Of a stretch of 64,000 nt of DNA, positions 44,730 through 53,106 are shown in pieces. The position numbers and the translations under genes were made by a program. This DNA is from Streptomyces sp. NBC_01775 (GTDB lineage: Bacteria > Actinomycetota > Actinomycetes > Streptomycetales > Streptomycetaceae). The stretch lies in contig NZ_CP109104.1 in assembly GCF_035917675.1 (NCBI RefSeq), forward strand, positions 5,580,001 through 5,644,000, in the 5' to 3' direction. Within the stretch, counting starts at the first letter, position 1. Each line of letters opens with the position of its first letter. The notes under the pieces were generated by a model. It worked only from the letters and a program-made list of their open reading frames with translations. It had not been told where the DNA came from and made no database searches.

Positions 44730-46118
44730 GTGCAGTATCACGAGTCGATGATCGAGCTTGTCGGCAACACCCCGCTGCTCAAGCTGAACAGTGTCACGGA
44801 CGGCATCCAGGCCACCGTCCTTGCCAAGGTCGAGTACTTCAACCCCGGCGGTTCGGTGAAGGACCGGATCGCCCTGCGGATGATCGAGGCCGCCGAGGAG
44901 TCCGGCGAGCTGCGCCCTGGCGGTGTGATCGTGGAACCCACGTCCGGGAACACCGGTGTCGGCCTGGCCATCGTGGCGCAGCAGAAGGGCTACCGCTGCC
45001 TCTTCGTCTGCCCCGACAAGGTCTCCATGGACAAGATCAATGTGCTGCGCGCCTACGGCGCCGAGGTCGTGGTGTGCCCGACAGCCGTCGATCCCGACCA
45101 TCCCGACTCTTACTACAACGTTTCCGACAGGCTGGTGCGCGAAACGCCGGGCGCCTGGAAGCCGGACCAGTACAGCAATCCCAACAACCCCCGCTCCCAC
45201 TACGAGACGACCGGCCCCGAGCTGTGGGAGCAGACGGGCGGTCGCCTCACGCACTTCGTGGCGGGCATCGGCACCGGCGGCACCATCAGCGGCACGGGCC
45301 GCTATCTGAAGGAGGTCAGCGGCGGCTCCGTACAGGTCGTCGGCGCCGACCCGGAAGGCTCCGTCTACTCCGGCGGTGCGGGACGCCCCTACCTGGTGGA
45401 GGGCGTCGGTGAGGACTTCTGGCCCGACGCCTACGACCGCACCGTCACCGACGAGATCGTGGCCGTCTCCGACAAGGACTCCTTCCAGATGACGCGGCGG
45501 CTGGCCAAGGAGGAGGGCCTGCTGGTCGGCGGCTCGTGCGGAATGGCCGTCGTGGGCGCTCTGGAGGTGGCCAAGCGGCTCGGCCCCGACGACGTGGTGG
45601 TCGTCCTGCTGCCCGACAGCGGGCGCGGCTACCTCAGCAAGATCTTCAACGACGAGTGGATGAACGACTACGGCTTCCTGGAGGAGAGCGGCAGCGCCGG
45701 CTCCCGCGTGGGCGACGTGCTGCGCTTCAAGGAGGGCCCGATGCCCTCGCTGGTCCACATGCACCCGGAGGAGAGGGTCGGCGAGGCCATCGACGTGCTG
45801 CGCGAATACGGCGTCTCGCAGATGCCCGTCGTCAAGCGGGGGGCCGGGCACCCGGATGTGATGGCGGCCGAGGTCATCGGCTCCGTCGTCGAGCGGGAGC
45901 TGCTGGACGCGCTGTTCGCGCAGCGTGCCTCGCTGGGCGACGCGCTGGACAAGCACATGAGCGCGCCGCTGCCGCACGTCGGCTCGGGGGAGACCGTCGC
46001 CGATCTGATGGCGGTGCTGGAGGGCGCCGACGCGGCGATCGTGCTGGACGAGGGCAAGCCCTCGGGGGTGGTCAGCAGGCAGGACCTGCTGGCGTTCCTG
46101 GCGAACGAGGTTCGCTAG
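44730..46118 (+). CDS. Cystathionine beta-synthase
   Basis: 462 residues from GTG 44730 (GGAG upstream; extra frame to 44637 not used). Condenses L-serine and L-homocysteine to cystathionine with PLP in the transsulfuration pathway. N-terminal PLP domain: MIELVGNTPLLKLNSV, K44 in NPGGSVKDRIALRMIE, PTSGNTGVGLAIVAQQKGY, NNPRSHYETTGPELWEQTGGRLTHFVAGIGTGGTISGTGRYLKE (phosphate loop), and GGSCGMAVVGALE. C-terminal pair of CBS domains from about residue 335 (MPSLVHMHPEERVGEAIDVLREYGVSQMPVV; LPHVGSGETVADLMAVLEGADAAIVLDEGKPSGVVSRQDLLAFL). Length and domain order match actinobacterial Cbs. No heme domain. Confidence 0.95.
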   Translation: MQYHESMIELVGNTPLLKLNSVTDGIQATVLAKVEYFNPGGSVKDRIALRMIEAAEESGELRPGGVIVEPTSGNTGVGLAIVAQQKGYRCLFVCPDKVSMDKINVLRAYGAEVVVCPTAVDPDHPDSYYNVSDRLVRETPGAWKPDQYSNPNNPRSHYETTGPELWEQTGGRLTHFVAGIGTGGTISGTGRYLKEVSGGSVQVVGADPEGSVYSGGAGRPYLVEGVGEDFWPDAYDRTVTDEIVAVSDKDSFQMTRRLAKEEGLLVGGSCGMAVVGALEVAKRLGPDDVVVVLLPDSGRGYLSKIFNDEWMNDYGFLEESGSAGSRVGDVLRFKEGPMPSLVHMHPEERVGEAIDVLREYGVSQMPVVKRGAGHPDVMAAEVIGSVVERELLDALFAQRASLGDALDKHMSAPLPHVGSGETVADLMAVLEGADAAIVLDEGKPSGVVSRQDLLAFLANEVR

Positions 46119-46586
46119 TGCCGTGACCGGCAATGTTTGCCCGGAAGGAGCGTGCGTGCCGGGCGGCGCGAGGGGGCCAAGCTTGCCGGGAGGGGCACCA
46201 GCCCCTGTCGTCGCGGGGCGGACGGGAAGGTGACGACAGGGCCTGGGTGCTCCCGCGCCCCTTTTCGGAGCGCCCGGTCCCCCGCCCCGTCGCGCGAAAG
46301 TGGTGGCCAAGTGTCACGGGGAGGAAAGCCGGGGTTAACACCCGGCGCGCACAGTGGGGTGTGTGGGCGTCACGGACCTCCGGAGCGGCTCCCGGACCGG
46401 TGGCGTCCCCACACGCGGCGGCAGGGCCTTGACCGCGCGCGTGCCCGGTGGGGGACCGCCGTCGTCCCGCCCCTTGCGCCTGTGCGCGGGGGTGCGGCGG
46501 TCCCCTTCTTTTTCTCCGCGCGGCTCCATGGCGGACCTGTCCCGTACCGGCACCGGGTCCGGACCAGCACCGGCCCCGGTGCCGGC
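46119..46586. other. Gap without gene
   Basis: 468 bp between convergent genes. GC-rich, with no frame having gene-like codon use and no strong hairpin recognised. The GGGGTTAACACCCGG stretch near 46330 is a small dyad. Confidence 0.4.
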
Positions 46587-47027
46587 TCAGTCCCAGTCTC
46601 CGGCCGGCTTCCGGCGCTCCGTGCCCTCGCTCCCGGAGAACCAGGAGCGGCTCGCCTGGAGGCCGTTGACCGCGACGATGCCCGCCCAGCACGAGATCAG
46701 CCCGATCAGCCCCGCGTTGACCACGGCGATGGCCGACAGCGGGATGGCCAGCACCAGGGAGGCCACCGCCAGGCCGAGGCGCGCGCCCAGGCCGTCCGGA
46801 TAGAGGTGCGGCTGCGCCTGCTGGGGGCGGGTGCTGCCGCGGGCCACCACCATCTGCTGCTCGGCCATCTGGCGGCGCACGCGCTTGTCGACGACGCTGT
46901 CCAGCCGCTGCTCGACCTTCTCCATGAAGGAGTCGATCAGCTCGTCCTCGTATTCGGGACCCAGCTCCCTGCGCGTGTGCAGGGTCGCGTCGAGTTCCTT
47001 CTTCAGCTCAGGGTCGGGACCGCTCAT
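46587..47027 (-). CDS. Small membrane protein with coiled-coil N-terminus
   Basis: 146 residues from ATG 47027; the longer frame to 47120 is not supported by a start site. N-terminal part is charged and helical (PDPELKKELDATLHTRRELGPEYEDELIDSFMEKVEQRLDSVVDKRVRRQMAEQQMVVARG), resembling DUF1707-free actinobacterial membrane proteins, followed by two membrane helices at about 86-105 (LGLAVASLVLAIPLSAIAVV) and 108-125 (GLIGLISCWAGIVAVNG). Ends SRSWFSGSEGTERRKPAGDWD. Orthologues near cystathionine beta-synthase are common in Streptomyces (from memory); function unknown. Confidence 0.75.
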   Translation of the reverse strand: MSGPDPELKKELDATLHTRRELGPEYEDELIDSFMEKVEQRLDSVVDKRVRRQMAEQQMVVARGSTRPQQAQPHLYPDGLGARLGLAVASLVLAIPLSAIAVVNAGLIGLISCWAGIVAVNGLQASRSWFSGSEGTERRKPAGDWD

Positions 47028-47291
47028 GCTCGCCACGTTACGGCGCGGGCGCGGGGACGGCAGTGGGGCTAGCCCCCTGAAATCCCCGGGAGGTTTCGCG
47101 AACTCCCACCGGTTTCTCACCGAGGGCGGAGCCCGGATCCGCGGGCCCGCGCGTCCGGCCCCGTCGCCTCACCAGCCGCCGTGCGCGGGTGCGGTGTTGG
47201 GCTTCCGGGGGGCCGTCCGGAAGAGGGCGCGAGGGGGCGCCCCACCGGGGTTCGCGAGCTCCGCGACTGCGCAAAGATGATTCAAAGGGCC

Positions 47292-47321
47292 ATTGACTCG
47301 TCAATTTTGAGCAAATAGCGT
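47292..47321 (+). promoter_or_regulatory. Candidate promoter of the Gfo/Idh/MocA gene
   Basis: -35 TTGACT at 47293-47298, 17-bp A/T-rich spacer, -10 TAGCGT at 47316-47321. ATTGA-CTCG-TCAAT, a small palindrome, overlaps the -35 (47292-47305) and could be an operator. The gene starts at 47432, so the leader would be about 105 nt. The rest of the 404-bp spacer has no gene. Confidence 0.55.
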
Positions 47322-47431
47322 CCGGGGGATGTTCCCCGCCTCCGGCACGTTCTCGCCGCGGCAGTTCTTCATGGGGCTGCCCGAGGAGCCGGCGGAGGCG
47401 GCGCGGCTCCGGCATGAAGGGCTGAGCACAC

Positions 47432-48664
47432 ATGACTGACACCTCCATCCCCTCCGCGGCGCCGACGGGCAGCAGTGCGCACACCCGCGACCTGCGCCTG
47501 GGCGTCATCGGGCTCGGCCAGCGCGCCTACCTCGCGCAGGAGGCCCACCACCCGGGCGAGGGCTCGGCGGTGGTGGCCGCCGCCGACACCGCGCCGGGCA
47601 TGGCCGGGCGGGCCCGCGAGTGGTTCGGGGACGACGTCCGCGGCTACGCCGGCCACCGGGAGATGCTGGCCGCCGAGGAGCTGGACGCGGTCTTCGTCAT
47701 CACCCCCGACCACACGCACGAGGACCTCGCCGTCGAGCTGCTGGAGGCGGGCGTCGCCGTCTTCGCCGAGAAGCCGCTCGCCATCACCACCGAGGGCTGC
47801 GACCGTGTCCTGGAGGCCGCGCGCGCGGGCGGCGCCCGGCTGTACGTGGGCCACAACATGCGCCACATGCCGGTGGTGCGCACCATGCGCGACCTGATCC
47901 GGCGCGGCGAGATCGGCGAGGTCAAGGCCGTGTGGTGCCGCCACTTCGTCGGCCACGGCGGTGACTTCTACTTCAAGGACTGGCACGCCGACCGCCGCAA
48001 CACCACCAGCCTGCTCCTCCAGAAGGGTGCCCACGACCTGGACGTCATCCACTGGCTCGCGGGCGCGTACACCGAGCGTGTCACCGCGCTCGGCGGGCTC
48101 ACGGTCTACGGCGAGATCGCCGACCGCTCGGGCCAGGCCCCCGGCGCGGTGATGCCCGACTGGTACGACGAGGACAACTGGCCGCCGCTGTCGAACACCG
48201 GCCTCAACCCGGTCGTCGACGTCGAGGACCTGTCGATGATGGTCATGCGGCTGGAGGGCGGCGTGCACGCCAGCTACCAGCAGTGCCACTACACGCCGGA
48301 CTACTGGCGCAACTACACGGTCATCGGCACCGAGGGCCGCCTGGAGAACTTCGGTGACCAGGGGGAGACCGCGGAGGTGCGGGTGTGGAAGCGGCGCGGC
48401 GACTACCGCGCCGACGCGGATTCCGTCGTCCCTGTGCCGTCGCCCGGTGAGGGCGGACACGGGGGCGCCGACCCGATGCTGGTGGCCGAGTTCCTGCGCT
48501 TTGTCCGCTCCGGCGGCGTGACCGACACCAGCCCGGTCGCGGCCCGGGAAGCCGTGGCGGCGGGGGTCGCCGCGACCGAGTCGCTGCGCGCGGACGGCCG
48601 CCCGGTCACGGTCTCCCGGGTCGACCCCGGCCTGGCCGCCTGGTTCGCCGCCGGTCAGCCTTGA
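47432..48664 (+). CDS. Gfo/Idh/MocA family oxidoreductase
   Basis: 410 residues from ATG 47432. Rossmann NAD(P) domain: LRLGVIGLGQRAYLAQEAHHPG (GLGxRA), VFVITPDHTHEDLAVELLEAGVAVFAEKPLAITTEGCDRVLEAARAGG with the family's EKPLA motif (catalytic Lys), VGHNMRHMPVVRTMRDLIRRGEIGEVKAVW. C-terminal alpha/beta domain: HGGDFYFKDWHADRRNTTSLLLQKGAHDLDVIHWLAGAYT (HDLDVIHWL supplies a His), then VEDLSMMVMRLEGGVHASYQQCHYTPDYWRNYTVIGTEGRLEN. Likely a sugar or inositol dehydrogenase. An RpiR-type regulator follows 148 bp downstream in the same direction, which fits sugar-linked control. Confidence 0.92.
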   Translation: MTDTSIPSAAPTGSSAHTRDLRLGVIGLGQRAYLAQEAHHPGEGSAVVAAADTAPGMAGRAREWFGDDVRGYAGHREMLAAEELDAVFVITPDHTHEDLAVELLEAGVAVFAEKPLAITTEGCDRVLEAARAGGARLYVGHNMRHMPVVRTMRDLIRRGEIGEVKAVWCRHFVGHGGDFYFKDWHADRRNTTSLLLQKGAHDLDVIHWLAGAYTERVTALGGLTVYGEIADRSGQAPGAVMPDWYDEDNWPPLSNTGLNPVVDVEDLSMMVMRLEGGVHASYQQCHYTPDYWRNYTVIGTEGRLENFGDQGETAEVRVWKRRGDYRADADSVVPVPSPGEGGHGGADPMLVAEFLRFVRSGGVTDTSPVAAREAVAAGVAATESLRADGRPVTVSRVDPGLAAWFAAGQP

Positions 48665-48765
48665 CGCCTCCGCCGCTCCTCCTTCCGCCGCGACGGCGCG
48701 TACCCCGGGCGGGAAGAGGGGCGGCGGCAGGAGGGGGCCGCACATCTTGCTCGTCGGCCGCTCTC

Positions 48766-48781
48766 TGCATAGAGTTATGCA
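48766..48781. promoter_or_regulatory. RpiR-type operator palindrome
   Basis: TGCATAGAGTTATGCA, a perfect 6-bp dyad TGCATA/TATGCA with a 4-bp centre, 31 bp before the chosen start of the RpiR-type gene. Autoregulation is likely; a copy elsewhere would mark other targets. Confidence 0.65.
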
Positions 48782-48812
48782 AGGGAGGAGTGGGCTGAAT
48801 GAGAGGGATGGG

Positions 48813-49658
48813 ATGGGTGCGAGCGGGCGGCTGCTTCAGCTTTTCGAGGGGCACCGGCTGACGCCGACGCAGCGCCGCATCGCGCACTGCATGGTGCGCC
48901 GCGCCGCCGACGCCCCGTTTCTCTCCAGCGTCGAGCTGGCCGAACTCGCGGGGGTGAGCCAGCCGTCGGTCACCCGGTTCGCCGTCGCGCTCGGCTTCGA
49001 CGGCTACCCCGCGCTGCGCCGCCATCTGCGCGAGAACACGCCGCCGGAGGGCGCCGAGGGCGGGGACGGTGCCGAGAGCGAGGGCGGCAACGAGTACCAG
49101 CAGGCCGTGTACGCCGAGATCGAGAACCTGCGTCGGACCGCCGCGCTGCTGAGCGACCCCGCGCCGGTCGAGCGGGCCGGCGCGCTGCTGGCGGCCTCGC
49201 GCCCGCTGCCGGTGCTCGGGCTGCGGGCAGCCGCCGCGCAGGCGGGCGGCTTCGCGTACTTCGCCGCCAAGGTCCACCCCGACGTCCGGCTGCTGACCGA
49301 GGGCGGCTCCATGCTCGTCGACCGGCTCGACGGCTGCGTACGGGCCGGGGCCGGCACACTGCTGTGCTTCGCGCTGCCCCGCCACCCCCGCGAGACCGTC
49401 GAGGCCCTCGCGCACGCGCGGGAGGCGGGGCTGTCGGTCGTCACGGTCGCGGACGGCGCGTTCGCGCCGGTCGCGCACCCGGACGACCTCTTGTTGCCCG
49501 CCCCTGTCGGCACCGGCCTCTCCTTCGACACCGCCTGCGCGCCCATGCTCCTGGGCCGGATGCTTCTGGAGGCCATGTGCGACGGCTTGCCCGACGCGCA
49601 GGCCCGGCTGGAGGACTTCGACACGCGCGCCGGGGAGCGCGGGCTCTTCGCCGAGTGA
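48813..49658 (+). CDS. MurR/RpiR family transcriptional regulator
   Basis: 281 residues from ATG 48813 (GAGAGGG 5 nt upstream); an in-frame ATG at 48777 lies inside the operator dyad and is less likely. N-terminal HTH_6: GRLLQLFEGHRLTPTQRRIAHCMVRRAADAPFLSSVELAELAGVSQPSVTRFAVALGFDGYPALRRHLRE. C-terminal SIS-like sugar-phosphate domain: VERAGALLAASRPLPVLGLRAAAAQAGGFAYFAAKVHPDVRLLTEGGSMLVDRLDGC, then LLCFALPRHPRETVEALAHAREAGLSVVTVAD. Such proteins sense phosphosugars. An 8-bp tandem repeat array begins 6 bp after its stop. Confidence 0.9.
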   Translation: MGASGRLLQLFEGHRLTPTQRRIAHCMVRRAADAPFLSSVELAELAGVSQPSVTRFAVALGFDGYPALRRHLRENTPPEGAEGGDGAESEGGNEYQQAVYAEIENLRRTAALLSDPAPVERAGALLAASRPLPVLGLRAAAAQAGGFAYFAAKVHPDVRLLTEGGSMLVDRLDGCVRAGAGTLLCFALPRHPRETVEALAHAREAGLSVVTVADGAFAPVAHPDDLLLPAPVGTGLSFDTACAPMLLGRMLLEAMCDGLPDAQARLEDFDTRAGERGLFAE

Positions 49659-49664
49659 GCCCGC

Positions 49665-49720
49665 TGTGCTGTTGTGCTGTTGCGCTGTTGTGCCGTTGTG
49701 CCGTTGTGCCGTTGTGCCGT
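49665..49720. repeat. 8-bp tandem repeat array, seven copies
   Basis: Units: TGTGCTGT x2, TGCGCTGT, then TGTGCCGT x4, without gaps from 49665 to 49720. The decamer GTGAGCCCGC flanks the array on both sides (49655-49664 and 49721-49730). A likely slippage-prone microsatellite just after the RpiR gene. Confidence 0.9.
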
Positions 49721-49870
49721 GTGAGCCCGCGACAAGCCCCGTGAACGGTCCGGTGGTCGCCCCGCGAACGTCCCGGTAGCCGGCCCGCGCGGAAAAGGGA
49801 GTGCCCGGCCCGCCGCCGTGACGTAATGTGCGCGGTCGGTCTGCGGCTCTTACGCGGGGGTGTGTGCTTC

Positions 49871-50524
49871 GTGATTCCGGATCTCGTCAGAACCTGGGTG
49901 GCGGGCTGGTCCGTGTCCCGGAACACGCCCCGGCCCGTCGAGCACCCGTGGGGCCACTACATCGAGGTGGGCAGGCCGGAGCTGGTGGGACGGCATGTGC
50001 TGCCGCACGCCTCGCAGGCCATGGTGCGCGAGGCCGCCGCCTCGGTGACCGTGCCGTACACCTGGCTGCTGCTGCCCGCCGAACCGGACGAGGCCGAGGG
50101 CTGGCTCCCCGCCGGCTGGTCGGTCGACCGGGAGGAGACCGGCCACCTCATGACCCTCGATCTGCGGACCACCCGCCCGGTGGCGCCCGACGGCTACACC
50201 GCGACGGTCGCGACCCGTGACGGCGTCACCCACGTGCGGGTGTGGGACGCGGCGGGCGAGAGCGCGGCGCAGGGGCAGATGGCCCTGCTGGGCCGGGACA
50301 CCGTCGTCGACCGCGTCATCACCGACGAGCGGCACCGCCGCCGGGGCCTGGGGAGTTTCGTGATGCGCGCCCTCGGCGATCTCGCGGTCGCCGAAGGTGC
50401 GGCCCTCGGTGTGCTGGGCGCCACCGACCAGGGCCGGGCGCTCTACGAGACCCTGGGCTGGAAGGCGCACACCTCGCTGGCGGAGTGCGTCTACCGCCCG
50501 GGGGAGTGTGCCTGCCACTCCTGA
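49871..50524 (+). CDS. GNAT family N-acetyltransferase
   Basis: 217 residues from GTG 49871 (GGGGGTG about 9 nt upstream). An N-terminal region of about 110 residues (LVRTWVAGWSVSRNTPRPVEHPWGHYIEVGRPELVGRHVL, PYTWLLLPAEPDEAEGWLPAGWSVDREETGHLMTLDL) is followed by the GNAT fold: GYTATVATRDGVTHVRVWDAAGESAAQGQMALLGRDTVVDRVITDERHRRRGLGSFVMRALGDLAVAEGAALGVLGATDQGRALYETLGW. The acetyl-CoA loop is RHRRRGLG, and ALYETLGW is the closing motif. Substrate unknown. It stands alone with a gap of nothing recognisable on its left. Confidence 0.9.
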   Translation: MIPDLVRTWVAGWSVSRNTPRPVEHPWGHYIEVGRPELVGRHVLPHASQAMVREAAASVTVPYTWLLLPAEPDEAEGWLPAGWSVDREETGHLMTLDLRTTRPVAPDGYTATVATRDGVTHVRVWDAAGESAAQGQMALLGRDTVVDRVITDERHRRRGLGSFVMRALGDLAVAEGAALGVLGATDQGRALYETLGWKAHTSLAECVYRPGECACHS

Positions 50525-50546
50525 GAGCGTCACGTGGCCCCTGTCG

Positions 50547-51329
50547 TCACCGCGTGGGAACGCGCCCCAGAAACGCGAGCAGCCGGGCGTCCGGCGGCGC
50601 CCCCGGCGGGAGGGGGACCTCGGGCGCGAACAGCGGGGGACGTGCCCCCTCGTACGGGACCAGCTGGTGCGCGACCGGGAGCAGGTCGGCGGCCAGCGCC
50701 GCCGGAAGGGGCCGGTCGTGCTCTCCCGTGGCCCGCGTGATGTCCCAGCCGTGTACGGCCAGCTCCACCGCGCCGGTCAGCCCGAGGGCGACCGCCGTCA
50801 GCGGGGAGTCGGCGACGGCGATCAGCCGGTGGCCGGACCCGGCCGCCGCCCAGGCCCCCAGCAGCCGGGCGGCCCGACGCCGGAAGAGGGCGGCGGGATC
50901 GGCCTCTGTGCCGGTCTCCGCTCCGGCGTCCGCTGCGGCCTCCACGCCCGGAGCGCTGTCCCGCCGGTGTGGCCCTTCCCTCGGCCGGAGGGCGACGACT
51001 CCGTCCGTGATGCCCTCGTGCAGCGCCGCGAGGGAGTCGTCGACGTGGGCCATCAGGCGGCCCAGGTTCCACGCCGCGCACGGGGTGGGACGGCCGAGCA
51101 GGGCCGGGGTGACGGACTGGGCCGCGCCCAGCGCGTAGCCGACCGCCCGCCGCAACAGTTCGGCGGCCTCGGCCTCGGCCTCGGCCTCGGCCGTGCGCGT
51201 GGGCGCGCGGCCCCCCGTGGTGTCGTGCGCGCGGCCCCCGGTGGTGTCACGCGCGCAAGCCCCCGTGGTGCGGTGCGCACCGTCCTGGGCGCGGATTCCG
51301 CCGTCGCCGTCGCCGTCGCCGCGGTACAC
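50547..51329 (-). CDS. DinB-fold / maleylpyruvate isomerase (TIGR03086) family protein
   Basis: 260 residues from GTG 51329, which is 4 bp after the VOC gene stop. After a repetitive N-terminus (DTTGGRAHDTTGGRAP, EAEAEAEAEAAELL), the four-helix DinB-like fold appears: LRRAVGYALGAAQSVTPALLGRPTPCAAWNLGRLMAHVDDSLAALHEGI, then RRRAARLLGAWAAAGSGHRLIAVADSPLTAVALGLTGAVELAVHGWDITRATGEHDRPLP. The metal histidines expected in AHVDDS and AVHGWDIT are present. These proteins are mycothiol-dependent enzymes or unknowns. It overlaps functionally with the VOC gene upstream (same strand, 4-bp gap). Substrate unknown; the true start could be further right. Confidence 0.8.
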   Translation of the reverse strand: MYRGDGDGDGGIRAQDGAHRTTGACARDTTGGRAHDTTGGRAPTRTAEAEAEAEAAELLRRAVGYALGAAQSVTPALLGRPTPCAAWNLGRLMAHVDDSLAALHEGITDGVVALRPREGPHRRDSAPGVEAAADAGAETGTEADPAALFRRRAARLLGAWAAAGSGHRLIAVADSPLTAVALGLTGAVELAVHGWDITRATGEHDRPLPAALAADLLPVAHQLVPYEGARPPLFAPEVPLPPGAPPDARLLAFLGRVPTR

Positions 51330-51333
51330 GGCT

Positions 51334-51744
51334 CTACTCGCCCGTGCCCGCGCCGTCGCCGGTCATCTCGATGATCTGGACGTAGTTGCCGTCCGGGTCC
51401 TCCAGGGTGCCCAGCAGGACGTTCTCGTCGACGTTCTCGATCTCGCGCACCCAGCGGGCGTTGAGGTCGGTCGTCAGGTGCTTCTCCAGGCCCCGGATGT
51501 TCTCGACCTCGAAGTTCACCAGCAGGCGGCCCGGCTCGACCGACTTGCGGCCCACGTCGTCGCGGCTCTCGAAGATCAGATAGGTGCCGCCGAGTTCCAG
51601 GCCCAGCGTCGGGTCCCCGGCCCCGGTCTCTTCCGTCTTCTCGGATTGCGGCGCGAAAGCGGCGCGATACCACTCCCACAGCCTCGCCGGATCCGTGCTG
51701 CCCAACACGATGCCTCCCACTCGCGGACGCTTCTTCTCTGCCAT
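51334..51744 (-). CDS. VOC (glyoxalase/bleomycin resistance) family protein
   Basis: 136 residues from ATG 51744; AAGGAGAAG precedes it. Vicinal oxygen chelate fold with two beta-alpha-beta-beta-beta units: VGGIVLGSTDPARLWEWYRAAFAP, GLELGGTYLIFESRDDVGRKSVEPGRLLVNFEVENIRGLEKHLT, ARWVREIENVDENVLLGTLEDPDGNYVQIIEMTGD. The GTLEDPDGNYVQI motif is the usual end of the second unit and carries the metal-binding E. Glyoxalase, dioxygenase or drug-binding role is possible. It leads a two-gene unit with the DinB-like protein. Confidence 0.88.
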   Translation of the reverse strand: MAEKKRPRVGGIVLGSTDPARLWEWYRAAFAPQSEKTEETGAGDPTLGLELGGTYLIFESRDDVGRKSVEPGRLLVNFEVENIRGLEKHLTTDLNARWVREIENVDENVLLGTLEDPDGNYVQIIEMTGDGAGTGE

Positions 51745-51942
51745 GACGCTCTTCTCCTTCTGCCGCCGAGGCCTGCCGCCGACCCCGTCGCCGGGTTCTG
51801 CCGCCGGGTCTTCACGGGGGTTGACCCGGCGGGGCGCGGAAACTCATCGCAGGGCGTGCGATGAGTCCCGGACCGGGCGATGGTCGGAGAGAGGAGAAAT
51901 ACCGAGGGCAGGTACGTGATCCGTGGAAAGGGCCGAGCTGTC

Positions 51943-52452
51943 ATGAACGCACGCATGCCGGAGACCGCGCTGGATCGCCGCTACAGCGAGCCGGAGGCCG
52001 AGGCGGTTCCCTGGCCGCAGGCCGAGAAGGCGCTGGCGGAGGCCGAGCTGTACTGGTGCACGACCGTACGGCCGGACGGCCGTCCGCACATGACCCCGCT
52101 CATCGGGATCTGGGGCGACGGCGCGCTCCACTTCACCACCGGCCCCGAAGAGCGCAAGGCGCGCAATCTCGCGCGGAACCCGCACTGCGTGCTGGCCGTC
52201 GGCGACGGCCGCTACGGTGCGGGCCTCGACCTCGCCGTGGAGGGCGAGGCCGTACGGGTCACGGACCTCGCGCGCCTGGCGGCCCTGGCCGAGGCATGGG
52301 TGGCCAAGTACGGCGAGGAATGGCGCTTCGCCGTTCGTGACGAGGCGTTCTGGCACGAGGGGGGCGGTCACGCCCACGTCTTCGCCGTCGCCCCTGATGC
52401 CGTCTTCGGCTTCGGCAAGTCCCCCTTCAGCCAGACCCGCTGGCGCTTTTGA
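51943..52452 (+). CDS. Pyridoxamine 5'-phosphate oxidase family (PPOX) protein
   Basis: 169 residues from ATG 51943. PPOX/flavin-reductase-type split barrel: EAVPWPQAEKALAEAELYWCTTVRPDGRPHMTPLIGIWGDGALHFTTGPEERKARNLARNPHCVLAVG, then GLDLAVEGEAVRVTDLARLAALAEAWVAKYGEEWRF, and FAVAPDAVFGFGKSPFSQTRWRF. The flavin-phosphate region is TVRPDGRPHMTPLIGIW; the ending TRWRF is common to F420- or FMN-binding members. Probably binds FMN or F420; substrate unknown. It is divergent from the VOC gene, spacing 198 bp. Confidence 0.9.
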   Translation: MNARMPETALDRRYSEPEAEAVPWPQAEKALAEAELYWCTTVRPDGRPHMTPLIGIWGDGALHFTTGPEERKARNLARNPHCVLAVGDGRYGAGLDLAVEGEAVRVTDLARLAALAEAWVAKYGEEWRFAVRDEAFWHEGGGHAHVFAVAPDAVFGFGKSPFSQTRWRF

Positions 52453-52668
52453 CTCGTTCCTCGCCGCGCAGGGGTGAGCGTCGAAGCGGTCGCGGTGAAC
52501 CAACAGCCGTTGGCGGACGTTGAATTGATCGATTGCCGGACCCGTCCGTCAATCGGCTGTCGGACCCGCCTGTCAAGGTCCTCAGTGTCAGTCACTCCGG
52601 CCGGAGACCACGGTCGGGCCGCTGGAGCGAAACCGTCCTGCGACTCATGCGACTCACTGGAGCACGCC

Positions 52669-53106
52669 ATGCACCCCCGGACCGGCCCCCGCGCGACCGC
52701 GTCCCGCAGACGCTCCTTCGGCGCCCCGGTGCTCGCTTACGACACCGAGGTGTGTGAGGAAGGACGGTGGGAGGCAGCCCCGCAGCTGCTGGTCCACCTC
52801 GACCGGGGGGAACCGGCCGACGTGGCGGAGCTGGCCTGGCGGTCCGAGGGCGGGGCGGAGGCCACGATCGCGTTCGACGGCGGGATGAAGGCCTTCCACG
52901 GGCACCGGCGCGCGATCGACGGCTCGGTGCGGCAGTACCGCGGTGCAGCCGCCGGGAGCCGGCCGGCGCCCGAGGAGATACCGGACTGCCGGGTGCGCAC
53001 CTTCGCCACCGAGGAGGACGGTGACAGCGCGGGGCGGTCAGCGGGGTGCGCCCGGGTCACGGCGCGGACCGTTCCATGCCTCCGCGCCAGCCGTCCGCGC
53101 GGGTGA
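52669..53106 (+). CDS. Hypothetical protein, weak support
   Basis: A frame from ATG 52669 gives about 145 residues. The central part SFGAPVLAYDTEVCEEGRWEAAPQLLVHLDRGEPADVAELAWRSEGGAEATIAFDGGMKAFHGHRRAIDGSVRQYRG reads like a real globular protein (balanced charge, beta pattern). No domain recognised; ribosome site weak; the 3' end overlaps the reverse-strand TetR fragment by 50 bp. Treat as tentative. Confidence 0.35.
   Translation: MHPRTGPRATASRRRSFGAPVLAYDTEVCEEGRWEAAPQLLVHLDRGEPADVAELAWRSEGGAEATIAFDGGMKAFHGHRRAIDGSVRQYRGAAAGSRPAPEEIPDCRVRTFATEEDGDSAGRSAGCARVTARTVPCLRASRPRG

Noticed and set aside
46137..47072. 311-codon plus-strand frame over a gap and the small membrane protein
   Set aside because: Right half is antisense of the membrane protein gene and the left half has no gene-like codon pattern.
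49665..49720. CRISPR-like short repeats
   Set aside because: Units are only 8 bp and contiguous, without spacers; no cas genes in the window.
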